A DNA stretch of 64,000 nucleotides, taken from positions 7,501,193 through 7,565,192 of the forward strand of contig JAKSZT010053769.1 in assembly GCA_026826555.1 (NCBI GenBank), given 5' to 3'. A program made the translations under genes and the position numbers. Every line of letters starts with the position of its first letter. The stretch's first letter is position 1. Positions 48,400 through 58,564 of this stretch are shown piece by piece. A model generated the notes under the pieces. It was not told the DNA's origin. It searched no databases and saw only the letters and a list, made by a program, of their open reading frames with translations. The DNA is from Tolypeutes matacus (taxonomy: Eukaryota > Chordata > Mammalia > Cingulata > Chlamyphoridae).

Positions 48400-48960
48400 A
48401 CTGGCCACCCAGTGGGAGGGAGCGTTCTCCGAGAGTGGGAGGGTTCTGGTGAAAGGTGGAGAGGGGTTTCTTTTCTGTGGGTTTGGTTGCCTGGACCCCC
48501 TTTGAGCTTTGGGGTGCATACCAGCCAGCTCCAGGTGGCACCAGGAAGAGGGGAGAGGCGAATCTGCTGAGGAAGACTGATTTACCTAACTTGGCCTGGG
48601 AGGGGGTAGAGTCAGGCAATTGACTAGTTCTGTGCTGAAAACTACCAAAATTTCAACTCCCTAAGGGACGCAGGCACTTAAGCTTCCAAGAGCTATTTAG
48701 GAGCCCCTGGGAGGAGAGGGTGGTCAGGAAGAAGGTTGAGAGTCATTTTTCTTATGTGAGTTCAGTTGCCAGGGTCCCATTTGAACTTCAGAAGGGACCT
48801 CAATCTGACCAGAAGAGGTGAGGGGGCATCTGTTCACACAGGCTATTGCATTCTGCCACCCAGGGAGAGAAAGCAATATGAATAGAAAGGGGGCAGAGAC
48901 AGACAGGCTCCTAATCAGCAGGAATCTGCCCAACTTCAAAGAGTCAAACCTGCCCAAGGG
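48400..48960 (+). repeat. Two diverged ~280-bp repeat units in the L1 5'UTR
   Basis: The stretch from 48451 (GAAAGGTGGAGAGGGGTTTC, later TTTGGTTGCCTGGACCCCC) is matched from about 48731 (GAAGGTTGAGAGTCATTTTT, later TTCAGTTGCCAGGGTCCCA). Both copies go on with a GGGG(A/C)-rich part and a CTAACTTGG/CCAACTTCA block. The order is conserved, with many changes. Confidence 0.65.
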
Positions 48961-49010
48961 AAAGTGATTGAATAGCTTTCTGAAGAGCTTACAGACCCAA
49001 TGAGAAAGTT

Positions 49011-49075
49011 TAGCCCAGTGAAGAAGTTTCCACCTTGAATATATGAGGTCCCGAGTTCAATTCCTGTCTCCTATT
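49011..49075 (+). other. tRNA-like box A / box B segment in the L1 5'UTR
   Basis: TAGCCCAGTG (49011-49020) fits a box A-like element and GAGTTCAATTCC (49053-49064) fits box B, about 33 bases apart as in tRNA genes and tRNA-derived SINEs. The run after box B (TGTCTCCT) resembles the DAS-SINE CCTCCT end, but no A-rich tail follows. It could be a truncated SINE head or chance. Confidence 0.45.
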
Positions 49076-49325
49076 AGAGCGGTGAATCACTGGTATATCA
49101 AACAAAGAGCTGATTCATTAGAACAGGGAGGACATAAACATTATTTTTGTATTAGCTTCTCTTGGATCTCTTATTTTTCCTAAAAAAAAAAGGTTACTTT
49201 AAAAAAAATTTAACTTAGTTTACTTGCTAAAACCCACTTCAAAACATGCAGAGGGCAGGCTGCAGGGAAATTGATTGGTGAACACCTGCAGCCTGAGAAG
49301 CTCCTCAGGGGCTAAGACGGAAGTC

Positions 49326-49945
49326 TGTTTTTTCTTAGTTTGTGTTTGACTGCTTGCTTGTGTGTTTGTTTTATTGTTTTTCTTTCCTGTTTCTCCCCGC
49401 CCCCACCCCTTCTTCTTTCTTTCTCTCTTTTTTTTTTTTTTTTTTTTTTAATTAGGTGTTGCAGGCTTGTTTCTTGTTTGCTGTGTTTCCTCTTCCTTCA
49501 TTTCCCCTTTTCTGTGTATACCTATTTTGTCTACCAATGCTATCTCTTTTCCTTCCTTCATCTTTCTATCTTCCACTTTCTGTTGTTGTTCGTACATTCC
49601 ACCTCTCTTTGTTCAGTCCTCAGTTTTTCTGGTTTTTATTTCTATCTCATCTATCCTGTTTTCATTCTTTCATTAACTTTTTTCTTTTTGTCTTTTATTT
49701 TCTCTTCCCCTCTTTCCTCATCATTCTGGCCTTTTAATTCATTCTCCATATTTTTCTCTATTCAGTTTCCCATTTCATTGTTGCTACTACTCTCTTTTTC
49801 ATTCCTATTACTCTATTCTGCTTACATGACTTAAATATTCATTCTCCAAGGTCTTATATGGTTCCTTTAGTTACTTTTACTATTACTATTATCCTTTTTC
49901 TTTTCTTACCTCTTTCATTTTCTCTAATTCTGATATTTTTCTTTC
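49326..49945 (+). other. Pyrimidine-rich tract in the L1 5'UTR
   Basis: About 600 bases are strongly T+C-rich on the plus strand, including a run of 23 T (49429-49451). They create long open frames (up to 164 residues, 49340-49834) that are almost only Phe, Leu and Ser. I treat these as composition artefacts. Confidence 0.8.
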
Positions 49946-50095
49946 AAGGGAACATAGACAAAACAAGGAAGTAGAACTAAAGGAACAAAGTGTCAAAGAG
50001 AAAACTTAACACACACACAAAAACAGCAGCTAAATAAAACCCTAGAGTAGAGAGAGAAGAGTTAATCAACTGAATAAACCCATCAAGATAAAAAG

Positions 50096-51148
50096 ATGAC
50101 CAGACAACAACAAAAAATTACAAACCATACTAAGAAAGAGGAAGACATGGCCCATTCCAATGAACAAACTAAAAATCAGGAAGAGATGCAGAACATTGAA
50201 CAACTAATTAAAGCCATCCAAACAAATATCATGGACCAACTTAATGAAGTGAAGGAAGAGATTAAGGATATTAAGAAGGCATTGGGAGAACACACTGAAG
50301 AAACTGTAAATGTACATAAAATGATAATGGATATGATGGTGATGAATGGAACAATCCAAGAAATAAAAAATACACTGAAAGAACATAACAGCAGATTTGA
50401 ACAGACAGAGGGAAGAATTAACAATGTGGAAGACAGTACATCTGAAATCAACAGATAGTAGAACAGATACATAAAAAGACAGAAAAAATCAAAAAGAGTT
50501 TTGGGATTTGAACAAAAACACAAAACACACAAACATATACGTTATAGGCATCCCAGGGGGAGAAGAGAAGGGAAATGGGACAGAAAGAGTGTTGGAGGAA
50601 ATAATGGCTGAAAACTTCCAAACATTATTGAGGGAGATGAATATACATGTCCAGGAAGTGCAGCATACCCCAAACAGTTTAAATTCCAACAGGCCTACTC
50701 CAAGACATATACTTTCCAAACTAGCCAATGCTCAAGACAGAGAAAATACTGAAAGCAACAAGAGAAAAGTGAACCATCACTTACACGGGAAGCTCAATGA
50801 GATTAAGTGCTGATTTCTCATCTGAAACCATGGAGGTAAGAAGGCAGTGGTATGACATAGTTAAGGTACTAAAAGAAAAAAAACTTCCAGCCAAGAATTC
50901 TCTATCCAGCAAAGTTGGCATTCAAAAATGATGAAGAGTTCAAAATACTCACAGATAAACAAAAATTAAGAGAGTATACCAATAAGAAACTTGCCCTTCA
51001 AGAAATAGTAAAGGGAGTTTTGCAGGTTGAAAGGAAAAATCAGAAAGAGAAAGAGTTGGAGGAGAGTGTAAGAACAACTAAAAAGATAAAAAGAGAAATA
51101 AAAACAACATATGACATACATAAACCAAAGAAAATATGGCTAATATAA
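50096..51148 (+). pseudogene. L1 ORF1 (nucleic-acid-binding chaperone), frameshifted
   Basis: L1 ORF1 encodes a trimeric RNA-binding protein that coats L1 RNA in the cytoplasm. A coiled-coil with heptad-like Lys/Glu/Leu pattern spans 50096-50458 and ends in a stop. An RRM-like part (50508-50813) contains NIYVIGIPGGEEKGNG, then EEIMAENF and RPTPRHIL. The C-terminal domain follows in other frames (MEVRRQWYDIVKVLKE; LTDKQKLREY; ALQEIVKGVL) to 51148. At least three frame breaks are visible. The start at 50096 is the first ATG of the coiled-coil frame. Domain order and family are clear. Confidence 0.8.
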
Positions 51149-51302
51149 GTAATTCCTTGGCAATAATAACACTGAATGTTAATAGAGTAAGCTCACTAAT
51201 CAAGACACACATATTGGCAGAATGGATAGGAAATATCTATATTTTGCCTACAAGAAATCCACCTTAGACCTAGGAACACAAGGAGGCTGAAAGTGAATGG
51301 CT

Positions 51303-51348
51303 GGAAAACAATCTCACAAGCAAACAATAACCAAAAAAGGGCAGGAGT
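51303..51348 (+). repeat. 46-bp direct duplication, left copy
   Basis: L1 ORF2 sequence starting GGAAAACAATCTCACAAGC and ending GGGCAGGAGT, repeated at 53637-53682 with one change (C at 51317, T at 53651). It codes for the part of the L1 endonuclease just before the GVAIL-type motif. Confidence 0.95.
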
Positions 51349-53582
51349 TATTAAATTTTATCATCTAAATTGTAAACTATACTGTAAATCATTGACAATG
51401 TTTAGTTGCTGTATTTTGCTATCTGTATAACAGTTATAACAATGCTAACATTCAAAAAAAAGGTGGGGTCAATATGGGGTGGGGAAGTTGGGGTGGCTTG
51501 GTATCTGGGAGTCTCCAGCACTCCGTATGTGACTTTGCTGTGACCTAAAACTTCTTTGAAAATCAAATGAAAAATTGGGAGACAATGGGGATTGAGAGGG
51601 GGAAGGTGTCACGGCACACCAGACATCCAATAACACAGTGATAAAAGGAAGGAAAGAAAAAAAGGAGAGAAAGGAAAAAAGAATGAAAATATAAATATTT
51701 TTTATTTGTTTTTTTTTTCCTTTTCTTTTCTTTTCTTTTTCCCCCTGAGTTTCCTTATGTTTGTCTCTTGCATGTAAGCTTATCATACTTGTTTCATTTT
51801 CCTAGTAAGTGTATTTGATTATTTTATGGACTACATGTTCATGGAGGATTTGGATCACAGAAGGGTTACAATGGGTACTGCAGGGGATTATTGGTGGGGG
51901 GTGTCTGGGAGGGGGGTTTCATGGGAATTAGTCCATCCGAATATACATGAAAGATATACATGTATATACAAAGATATACAAAATCGATCAAAAGATCAAA
52001 AGATGGGGCATGGTCACGATGGGTGGACAATCACACAATAAATGAGGGAATCTGAATTCCTAGCCTGGAGAGTTCTGCCATAGTCTCCAAGGGAGCAGCA
52101 ATAGTCCTCTGAGTGCAGGGACAGTGTCTGTCAAAAAAGGATGACCCACTGATGTGTTCTTTTTATTGATGACTACCCTTTTGAGTCTTTGCTCTTGTAA
52201 CTGAGACTTAGCCTGCAGTTGTGGGGTGCCTAAGGGTTACCACCTGGAAGCCTCCTTGTTGCTCAAATGTGGCCTCTCTCTAAGCCAAACTCAGCATATG
52301 ATCGCATTACCTTCCCCCCAACGTGGGACATGACTCCCGGGGATGAGCTCCCTGGCAACGAGGGATTAATACCAAGTGCCAACTGGCAACACAACTGGAA
52401 AAAGGCCTTGAATTAAAGGGGGAAAAGGTTAAGACAAATGAGTTCAAGTGGCTAAGAGACTTCAAAAAGAGTCAGGAGGTCATCCCAGAGGTGACTCTTA
52501 CGCACACCTCAGTAGGAGCTCATAGAACATCTAAGTGCCTATCACACCACATAGAGGGGCTCCTGAGAGCTCTGGAGACACCCAGGTCCTATATAAGTGG
52601 GGTTAGACCCAGAGACTGATGCCTTATCAGTGGGCTCTATTTTGGAATCTGTGCTCCTGAGAGTGACAGAATTGGACTCAAATAAGTCCTCCCTGCACAT
52701 GGTTCATCAGTCCCTTCTATTCAAACCTATATGTGATGCTGAAGTTCTTAGGTATACTTCCAGAGACTGGAGCCTCTGGCCTACCTATGTGCCAGGTGTG
52801 CATGGAATCTCGGTGGAGCTGCAACTCCTACCCTACAGCTCAATGGACTCATCCAAGTCACCTGGCGAGGAGACAACGATGGGCAATGGCCATCCCAGGG
52901 AATGGAGAGGGCCTGCATCTGCAGGCAGGATCATCCCACCCACCATATCCATGGGATATAAGCCCTCTCTCACTTGGAGGTGGAGTGGACATCACCATCC
53001 CAGTCCCCTCAGGATTGGGGGAAGAACTATGGACTAGAATGGACTTGATGGTATTCTATTGTTCAATATGGTGATTCTAGCAATGCAAGAAATTATAACA
53101 ATGAGGTGGAGCCAGTGGCCACTAGACACTTTTGGGGCAGGGAGGGGATGAGCAGTTGAAATACAGGGGCTTCTTTGGGATTTGGAGGTTGTCCTGAGTA
53201 CCTTTGTGGCAACGGATATAGTCCATTTTAAAATAGCACATACCACTAAGAACTGTGTGGGAAAGAGTGTTGTCTACAGGGTGAACTGTGGTCTTTGGTT
53301 GGTGGCAAGGCCCCAGAATGTGTAAGTCCATTGAGGGTGGTGGGCCACACTTGTGGGAGATGTTTGTGTGGGATGTGGTGGGAGGTGTAGGAGGTGGGCA
53401 ACATGGGAATCCCAGTGGGTTCCATGTAATATTTTGGGTATCTAAGCACCTCTTAAAATATATTTATATATATACATAAATAACATTTTTGTAAGCAAAT
53501 GCACATATATGCATATACATTTATATATCATTTTGCAAATGTTGGTATGTATTGTGAAAATTTTGATTTTTACCCACAATAA

Positions 53583-53617
<35 letters not shown>

Positions 53618-53636
53618 AAATAAAAAAATAAAAAAA
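51349..53636 (+). mobile_element. Unclassified 2.29-kb retro-insertion inside L1 ORF2
   Basis: The block is flanked by a 46-bp direct repeat (51303-51348 and 53637-53682, one mismatch) and ends in a long (TAAA)n/A-rich tail (53578-53636), so it was inserted by target-primed reverse transcription. It holds two L1-type 3' ends: one at 51470-51570 (CTGTGACCTAAAACTTC) and one at 53390-53460 (ACATGGGAATCCC, TTCCATGTAATATTTTGGG). Between them is a 1.8-kb region without a recognised protein, including CCCCCCAACGTGGGACATGA near 52315. No endonuclease or reverse transcriptase is seen. The largest frame (52597-53037, 146 residues) has no known motif. It may be a non-autonomous LINE relative or a retroposed transcript. 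Confidence 0.75.
53578..53636 (+). repeat. (TAAA)n tail of the retro-insertion
   Basis: About ten TAAA units followed by purer A, directly abutting the right target duplication. Typical of an expanded LINE/SINE tail. Confidence 0.95.
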
Positions 53637-53682
53637 GGAAAACAATCTCATAAGCAAACAATAACCAAAAAAGGGCAGGAGT
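53637..53682 (+). repeat. 46-bp direct duplication, right copy
   Basis: Starts GGAAAACAATCTCATAAGC immediately after the A-rich tail of the insertion and runs on in frame into the rest of L1 ORF2 (AGCTATACTAATATCAG). Confidence 0.95.
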
Positions 53683-56600
53683 AGCTATACTAATATCAGA
53701 TAAAGTAGACTTTAAATGCAAAACTATTGTAAGAGACAAAGATGGGCACTATATATTAGTAAAAGGGGTAATCTTTCAAGAAGAAAGAACAGTCATAAAC
53801 ATTTGTGCACCTAACCAGGGTGCCTCAAAATACATGAGGCAAACATTGGAAAAACTAAGTGGAGAAACAGATGTCTCTACAGTTATAGTGGGGGACTTTA
53901 ATACACCATTATCGCCATTAGACAGAACATCTCGAGAGAGAATCAGTAAGAAAGACTTTGAACAATACATTAGAAGATCTGGACCTAATAAACATATACA
54001 GAACAGTACACCCAAATACAGTGGGATATACATTGCTCTCAAGTGCACATGGATCATTTTCCAAGACAGACCACATGCTAAACCACAGGAAAATGCTCAA
54101 TGAATTCAGAAAGATTGAAGTTATACAAAGTAATGTCTCTGACCACGATGGAATCAAGCTGGACATCAGTAAGGGCCAGAGAACCAGATTAGGCACAAAG
54201 ATATCGAGTTAAGCAACACAGTCTTAGATAAAGGGTGGGTCAAGGAGAAAATCTCAAAAGAAATTACTAAGTACCTTGAAATGAATGAAAATGACAACAG
54301 AACATATCAAAACCTATGGGATGCAGCAAAAGCTGTACTGAGAGGGAACTCATAGCCATAAATGCATATCAAAAAATAAGAAAGAGCTAAAATGGAACAC
54401 TTAACTGCACACCTGGGGGAATTAGAAAAACATCAAACTAACTCCAAAGGAAATAGAAAGAAGAAAATAAAGATTTGAACAGAAATAAATGAAATAGAAA
54501 ATAAGAAAGCACTAGGAAAAATAAACAAAACCAAAAGCTGGTTCTTTGTGAAGATCAATAAAATTGACAAAACCTTAGCTAGACTAACAAAGAGAAAAGA
54601 GAGAAGATGCAAATGTGCAAAATAAGAAATGAGGAAGGGGATATCACCACTGACCCCACAGAAATAAAGAGTATCATAAGAGGATACTTTGAGAAATTAT
54701 ATGCCAACAAGAAGGATAATTTAGAGGAAATGGACAAATTCCCCAAAACTCACAAGCAACCTACATTGACAAAAGAAGAAATTGATGAACTCAATAGACT
54801 AATCACAAGTAAAGGGATAGAATCAGTCATCAAAAACCTCCCAACTAAGAAGAGCCCAGGATCAGAAGGCTTCACAGTGAATTCTACCAAACATTCTGGA
54901 AGGAACTAACACTAATCCTGCTTAAACACTTCCAAAAAATAGAAGTAGAAGGAACATTGCCTAACTCATTCTATGATGCCAACATTACCCTAATAGCAAA
55001 GCCAAACAAAGATGCCACAAGAAAGGGAAATTATAGACCAATCTTTATAATGAACCTAGATGCTAACATCCTCAATAGAATACTTGCTAATTGTATTCAA
55101 CAACACATCAAATGAATTATACACCATCACCAAGTGGGTTTCATTCTGGGTATGCAAGGATGGTTCAACATAAGAAAATTAATCAATGTAATACACGACA
55201 TAAACAGATCGAAAGAAAAAAATCAGATGATGATTTCTATAGATGTAGAAAAGGCATTCGACAGAATACAGCATGCTTTCCTGATAAAAGGACTGCAAAA
55301 GATAGAAATAGAAGGAAACATTCTGAACATGATAAAGGGTATATATGAAAAACCCACAGCTAACATCATCTTCAATGGTGAAATCCTAAAAGCTTTCCCT
55401 CTAAGATTGGGAACAAGACAAGGATGCCCAATATCACCTCTCCTATTTAACATTGTATTAGAAGTACTTGCTCAAGCACTGTAGCAAGAAAAAGTTATAA
55501 AAGGCATCAAAATTGGAAAGGAAGAAATAAAAATTTTACAATTTGCAGATGACATGATCCTATACATAGAAAGCCCCAAGAAATCTACAACAAAGCTTCT
55601 AGAACTTATAAATGAGTTCAGTAAAGTTGCAGTTCTAAGATCAATGTGCAAAAATCAGTAGAATTTCTGTACACCAATAATGACCAATCTGAGGAGGAAA
55701 TCAAGGAAAAATATCATTTACATTAGTAACTAAAAGAATCAAATACCTAGGAATAAATTTATCTAAAGATGTAAATGATTTATACACAGAAAACTACACA
55801 ACACTGTTAAAGAAAATCAAAGAAGACTTAAATAAATGGAAGAATATTCCCTGTTCATGGATAGGAAGACAAAACATCACTAAAATGTCTATCCTACCCA
55901 AACTAATCTACAGACTTAATGCAATACCAATAAAAACCAACACAGCATTTTTTACCAAATTGGAAAAACTGACTATGAAACTTATTTGGAAGGCAAGAGG
56001 CCCCAAATAGCCAAAGACATTTTGAAAAAGAAGAACGAAATTGGAGGAATCATGCTACCTGACTTTAAAACATACTACATAGCAACAGTGGTCAAAACTG
56101 CATGGTGTTGGCACAAGGATAAACATACCAATCAGTGGAACCAAATTGAGAGTTCTGATATAAATCATCGCATATACAGTCATCTGATATTCGACAAAGC
56201 CACCAAGCCCACTCAACTGGGAGAGAATAACCTCTTCAACAAATGGTGCTTAGAGAACTGGATATCAATATCCAAAATAATGAGAGAGGAACACCATCTC
56301 AAACCTTATACAAAAATCAACTCAAGATGGATCAAAGATCTAAACATAAGAGCCAAAAGCATAAAGACTTTGGAAGATAATGTTGTGAAGCATCTACGGG
56401 ACCTTGTAATAGGAAATGGTTTCATGTACTTCACACCTAAAGCATGAGCAGTGAAAGAAAAAATGGATAAATGGGATCTCCTCAAAATTAAAAACTTTTG
56501 CACCTCAAAAGAGGGTATCAAGAAAGTAAAAAAAGTCACCTTACCCAATGGGAGAAAATATTTGGTAACCATATATCTGACAGGAGCCTAATATCCAAAA

Positions 56601-57485
56601 TATATAAAGAAATCCTACACCTCAAAAATAAAAAGACAACCCATTTGAAAAATGATCAAGCAACTTGAAAAGACACTTCTCCAAGGAAGAAATACAAATG
56701 GCTAAAAAGCACATGAAAAGATGCTCAACATCTCTAGCTATTAGGGAAATGCAAATCAAAACTACAATGAGATATCATCTTACACCCATTAGATTGGCGG
56801 CTATTAAAAAAAAAAAACAGAGGACTACAAGTGTTGGAGAGGATTCGGAGGAATGGGAACCCTCATCCACTGCTGGTGGGATTGTAGAATGGTCCAGCCA
56901 TTGTGGAGGACAGTTTGGTGGTTCCTCAAAAATCTAACTATAGAACTGCCATATGATCCAGCAATTCCACTGCTGGGTATATACCCAGAAGAATTGAAAG
57001 CAAGGTCAAACAGATATATGCATACCAATGTTCATAGAGGCCTTATTCACTACCGCCAAAAGTTGGATCAGTCCAAATGCCCATAAACAGATGAATGGAT
57101 AAACAAATATGGTACATACATACAATGGAATATTACTCAGCTGTAAGAAGGATTACAGTGCTAACACACAGAATAATATGGATGAATCTTGAGGACCTTA
57201 TGTTGAATGAAGCAGCCAGGCATTGAAAGACAAATATTACATGACCTCTTTCATATGAATTAAGCAAATTGAGCAGACTCAAAAAGCTATTCTCTGGAAG
57301 ATAGGTTTACAGGAAATAGAAAGGGAGAAGGTTGTGAGCCAATGGGTGTAATCTATGATAAGGTGGAAGTGTGTAGTTGGGTGTTGAAGTGATATGACAG
57401 GAGGGTATTGATACTATTGGGTTGGGTGGTACAGGCTTGACAGGAGGGTAGAGTGGGGAGGGTGAGCTGGACGGTCCATGGAACT

Positions 57486-57508
57486 GGGGGAGGAGGGAAG
57501 GGGAAGGG
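57486..57508 (+). other. G-quadruplex motif in the L1 3'UTR
   Basis: Four G-runs (GGGGG, GGG, GGGG, GGG) with spacers of at most four bases. G-rich quadruplex-forming tracts are a known feature of mammalian L1 3'UTRs. Confidence 0.75.
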
Positions 57509-57814
57509 ACCAGCTGAACACTGGGGATTGGCGGGTATGTGGTTGAAAGTACAAACTTGGGAATGCTCCGAATGCACTATCACAAGGAAGGGTTACTAGT
57601 TTAGGGTGTTGGATGGGGGGCATTCAGGACAGGACCCACCTGGGGCAAGCTTCTAGGGAGTATGCAGTATTATTTCCAATTGCACACACAAAAAATTTCA
57701 AGAACAAGATGTTTGAAAGAAAAGGAATTTAAAAACCTAGTAAAATGAAAGATGCAACAATTGTTTCTCATCTTCTCAACCAGAACAGGAAATGTTAATA
57801 CTATATGTATTTTA

Positions 57815-57849
57815 TACACACACACACATACACACAAACACACACACAA
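57815..57849. repeat. (CA)n microsatellite
   Basis: Interrupted ACACAC run of about 35 bases just downstream of the L1. Confidence 0.9.
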
Positions 57850-57854
57850 GAGAT

Positions 57855-58195
57855 ATGTTCTCCCATTTGTTCATATGGCATCTCTCTCTAGCCTTTTATT
57901 TCCTGTTAGACCCCAAGAAAAAATGGTTAGAGACCACCCTGGGGTCAAAAACATAAAGGGAGGATCTGTTTAAAGTAAGAAATTGGCAAAATGGTGACAA
58001 AGGAGACGTTTCCTTTCCTTTTTCTGTGCTTTCTCTTTCTCCTTACCACATTCAGCTTCCCTAAGGCCTCCTGGAGCTTCCTGCTGCCCAAGCTAGAGTT
58101 CCTTTGAAGCTTCCCCTTGGGTAACTTCACAATCCATACCTAGTCCTTCTAGTTCCCCTTTTCACAGGTCTCTAATCTCCTGACTAGGACCTAAT
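57855..58195. other. Non-coding stretch, nothing recognised
   Basis: No gene or repeat family seen. Confidence 0.35.
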
Positions 58196-58199
58196 TTTC

Positions 58200-58560
58200 T
58201 TTTATGCCACTTACATTCCTTTCAAAACAAATGGCTCTCCATTTTCCCAAACGCTACAGATTTTGTTCTCCATGCTATCTCTTCTCTCTGGAATATTCTG
58301 CCCACCTTCAAATAAATGTTCAGATCTTCCTCCTCTTTCAAGGCTCTGTGAAAAAAGCACTCTTCTCCAAGACATCCTGCCCAGCCCACCCCCATCTGAA
58401 TCATTGTCTCCCTCCTCATAAATTCTATAATATTTCATTGTCCTCTCACAACACATTAAACACCTTGTTTTGGGGGGTGTGTGTATAGTTTTCCCTTCCA
58501 ATTTGAAGGCAAGCCGTTATTTTATTCCCACTTCACTATTTACATATAGATGTTTCTGAT
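58200..58560 (+). mobile_element. LINE-2 fragment
   Basis: CTCTGGAATATTCTGCCCAC, TTCAGATCTTCCTCCTCTTT and CCAAGACATCCTGCCCAGCC are L2 3' landmarks. The 94-residue and 96-residue frames over it are shadows. Confidence 0.6.
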
Positions 58561-58564
58561 AAAC

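Larger units (their letters stand above)
51149..57150 (+). pseudogene. L1 ORF2 (endonuclease and reverse transcriptase), multiply disrupted
   Basis: ORF2 normally nicks target DNA and reverse-transcribes L1 RNA. The endonuclease N-terminus (LTLNVNRVSSL-like, 51164 on) is cut by the 51349-53636 insertion and resumes at 53683. GDFN, a catalytic-site motif of the endonuclease, is at 53891-53902. The reverse transcriptase is recognised by KKSPGSEGF near 54845, [18 protein letters not shown] near 55420 and FADD at 55542-55553. The Cys-rich C-terminus is seen as [17 protein letters not shown] (from 56856). Stops and frameshifts divide the protein into at least six pieces, for example at 54206, 54907 and 55482. 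Inactive, but the catalytic motifs are readable, so the copy is fairly young. Confidence 0.85.
48160..57695 (+). mobile_element. LINE-1, probably near full length, disrupted by a 2.3-kb insertion
   Basis: Contiguous L1 layout on the plus strand: 5'UTR (about 48160-50095), ORF1 (50096-51148), ORF2 (51149 to about 57150), G-rich 3'UTR and an A-rich end near 57690. Without the insertion it is about 7.2 kb, the length of a complete mammalian L1. The start is set by where related 5'UTR sequence begins and is approximate; I found no flanking target duplication. Both ORFs are broken, so it cannot move itself. It lies antisense to MACC1 and is much less diverged than the other L1 relics here. Confidence 0.85.

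Noticed and set aside
49340..49834. 164-residue plus-strand open frame, the longest in the window
   Set aside because: Translation is almost only Phe, Leu, Ser and Cys from a pyrimidine-rich tract in the L1 5'UTR. Parallel frames are open too, which points to composition and not to a gene.
50176..50532. 118-residue minus-strand frame
   Set aside because: Antisense shadow of the L1 ORF1 coiled-coil region.
52597..53037. 146-residue plus-strand frame inside the retro-insertion
   Set aside because: No recognisable domain, a second overlapping frame (52733-53074) is also open, and the start is arbitrary. Kept only as part of the insertion.
48160..57695. Possibility that the large L1 is still active
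   Set aside because: ORF1 and ORF2 both carry several stops and frameshifts, and ORF2 is split by the 2.3-kb insertion.
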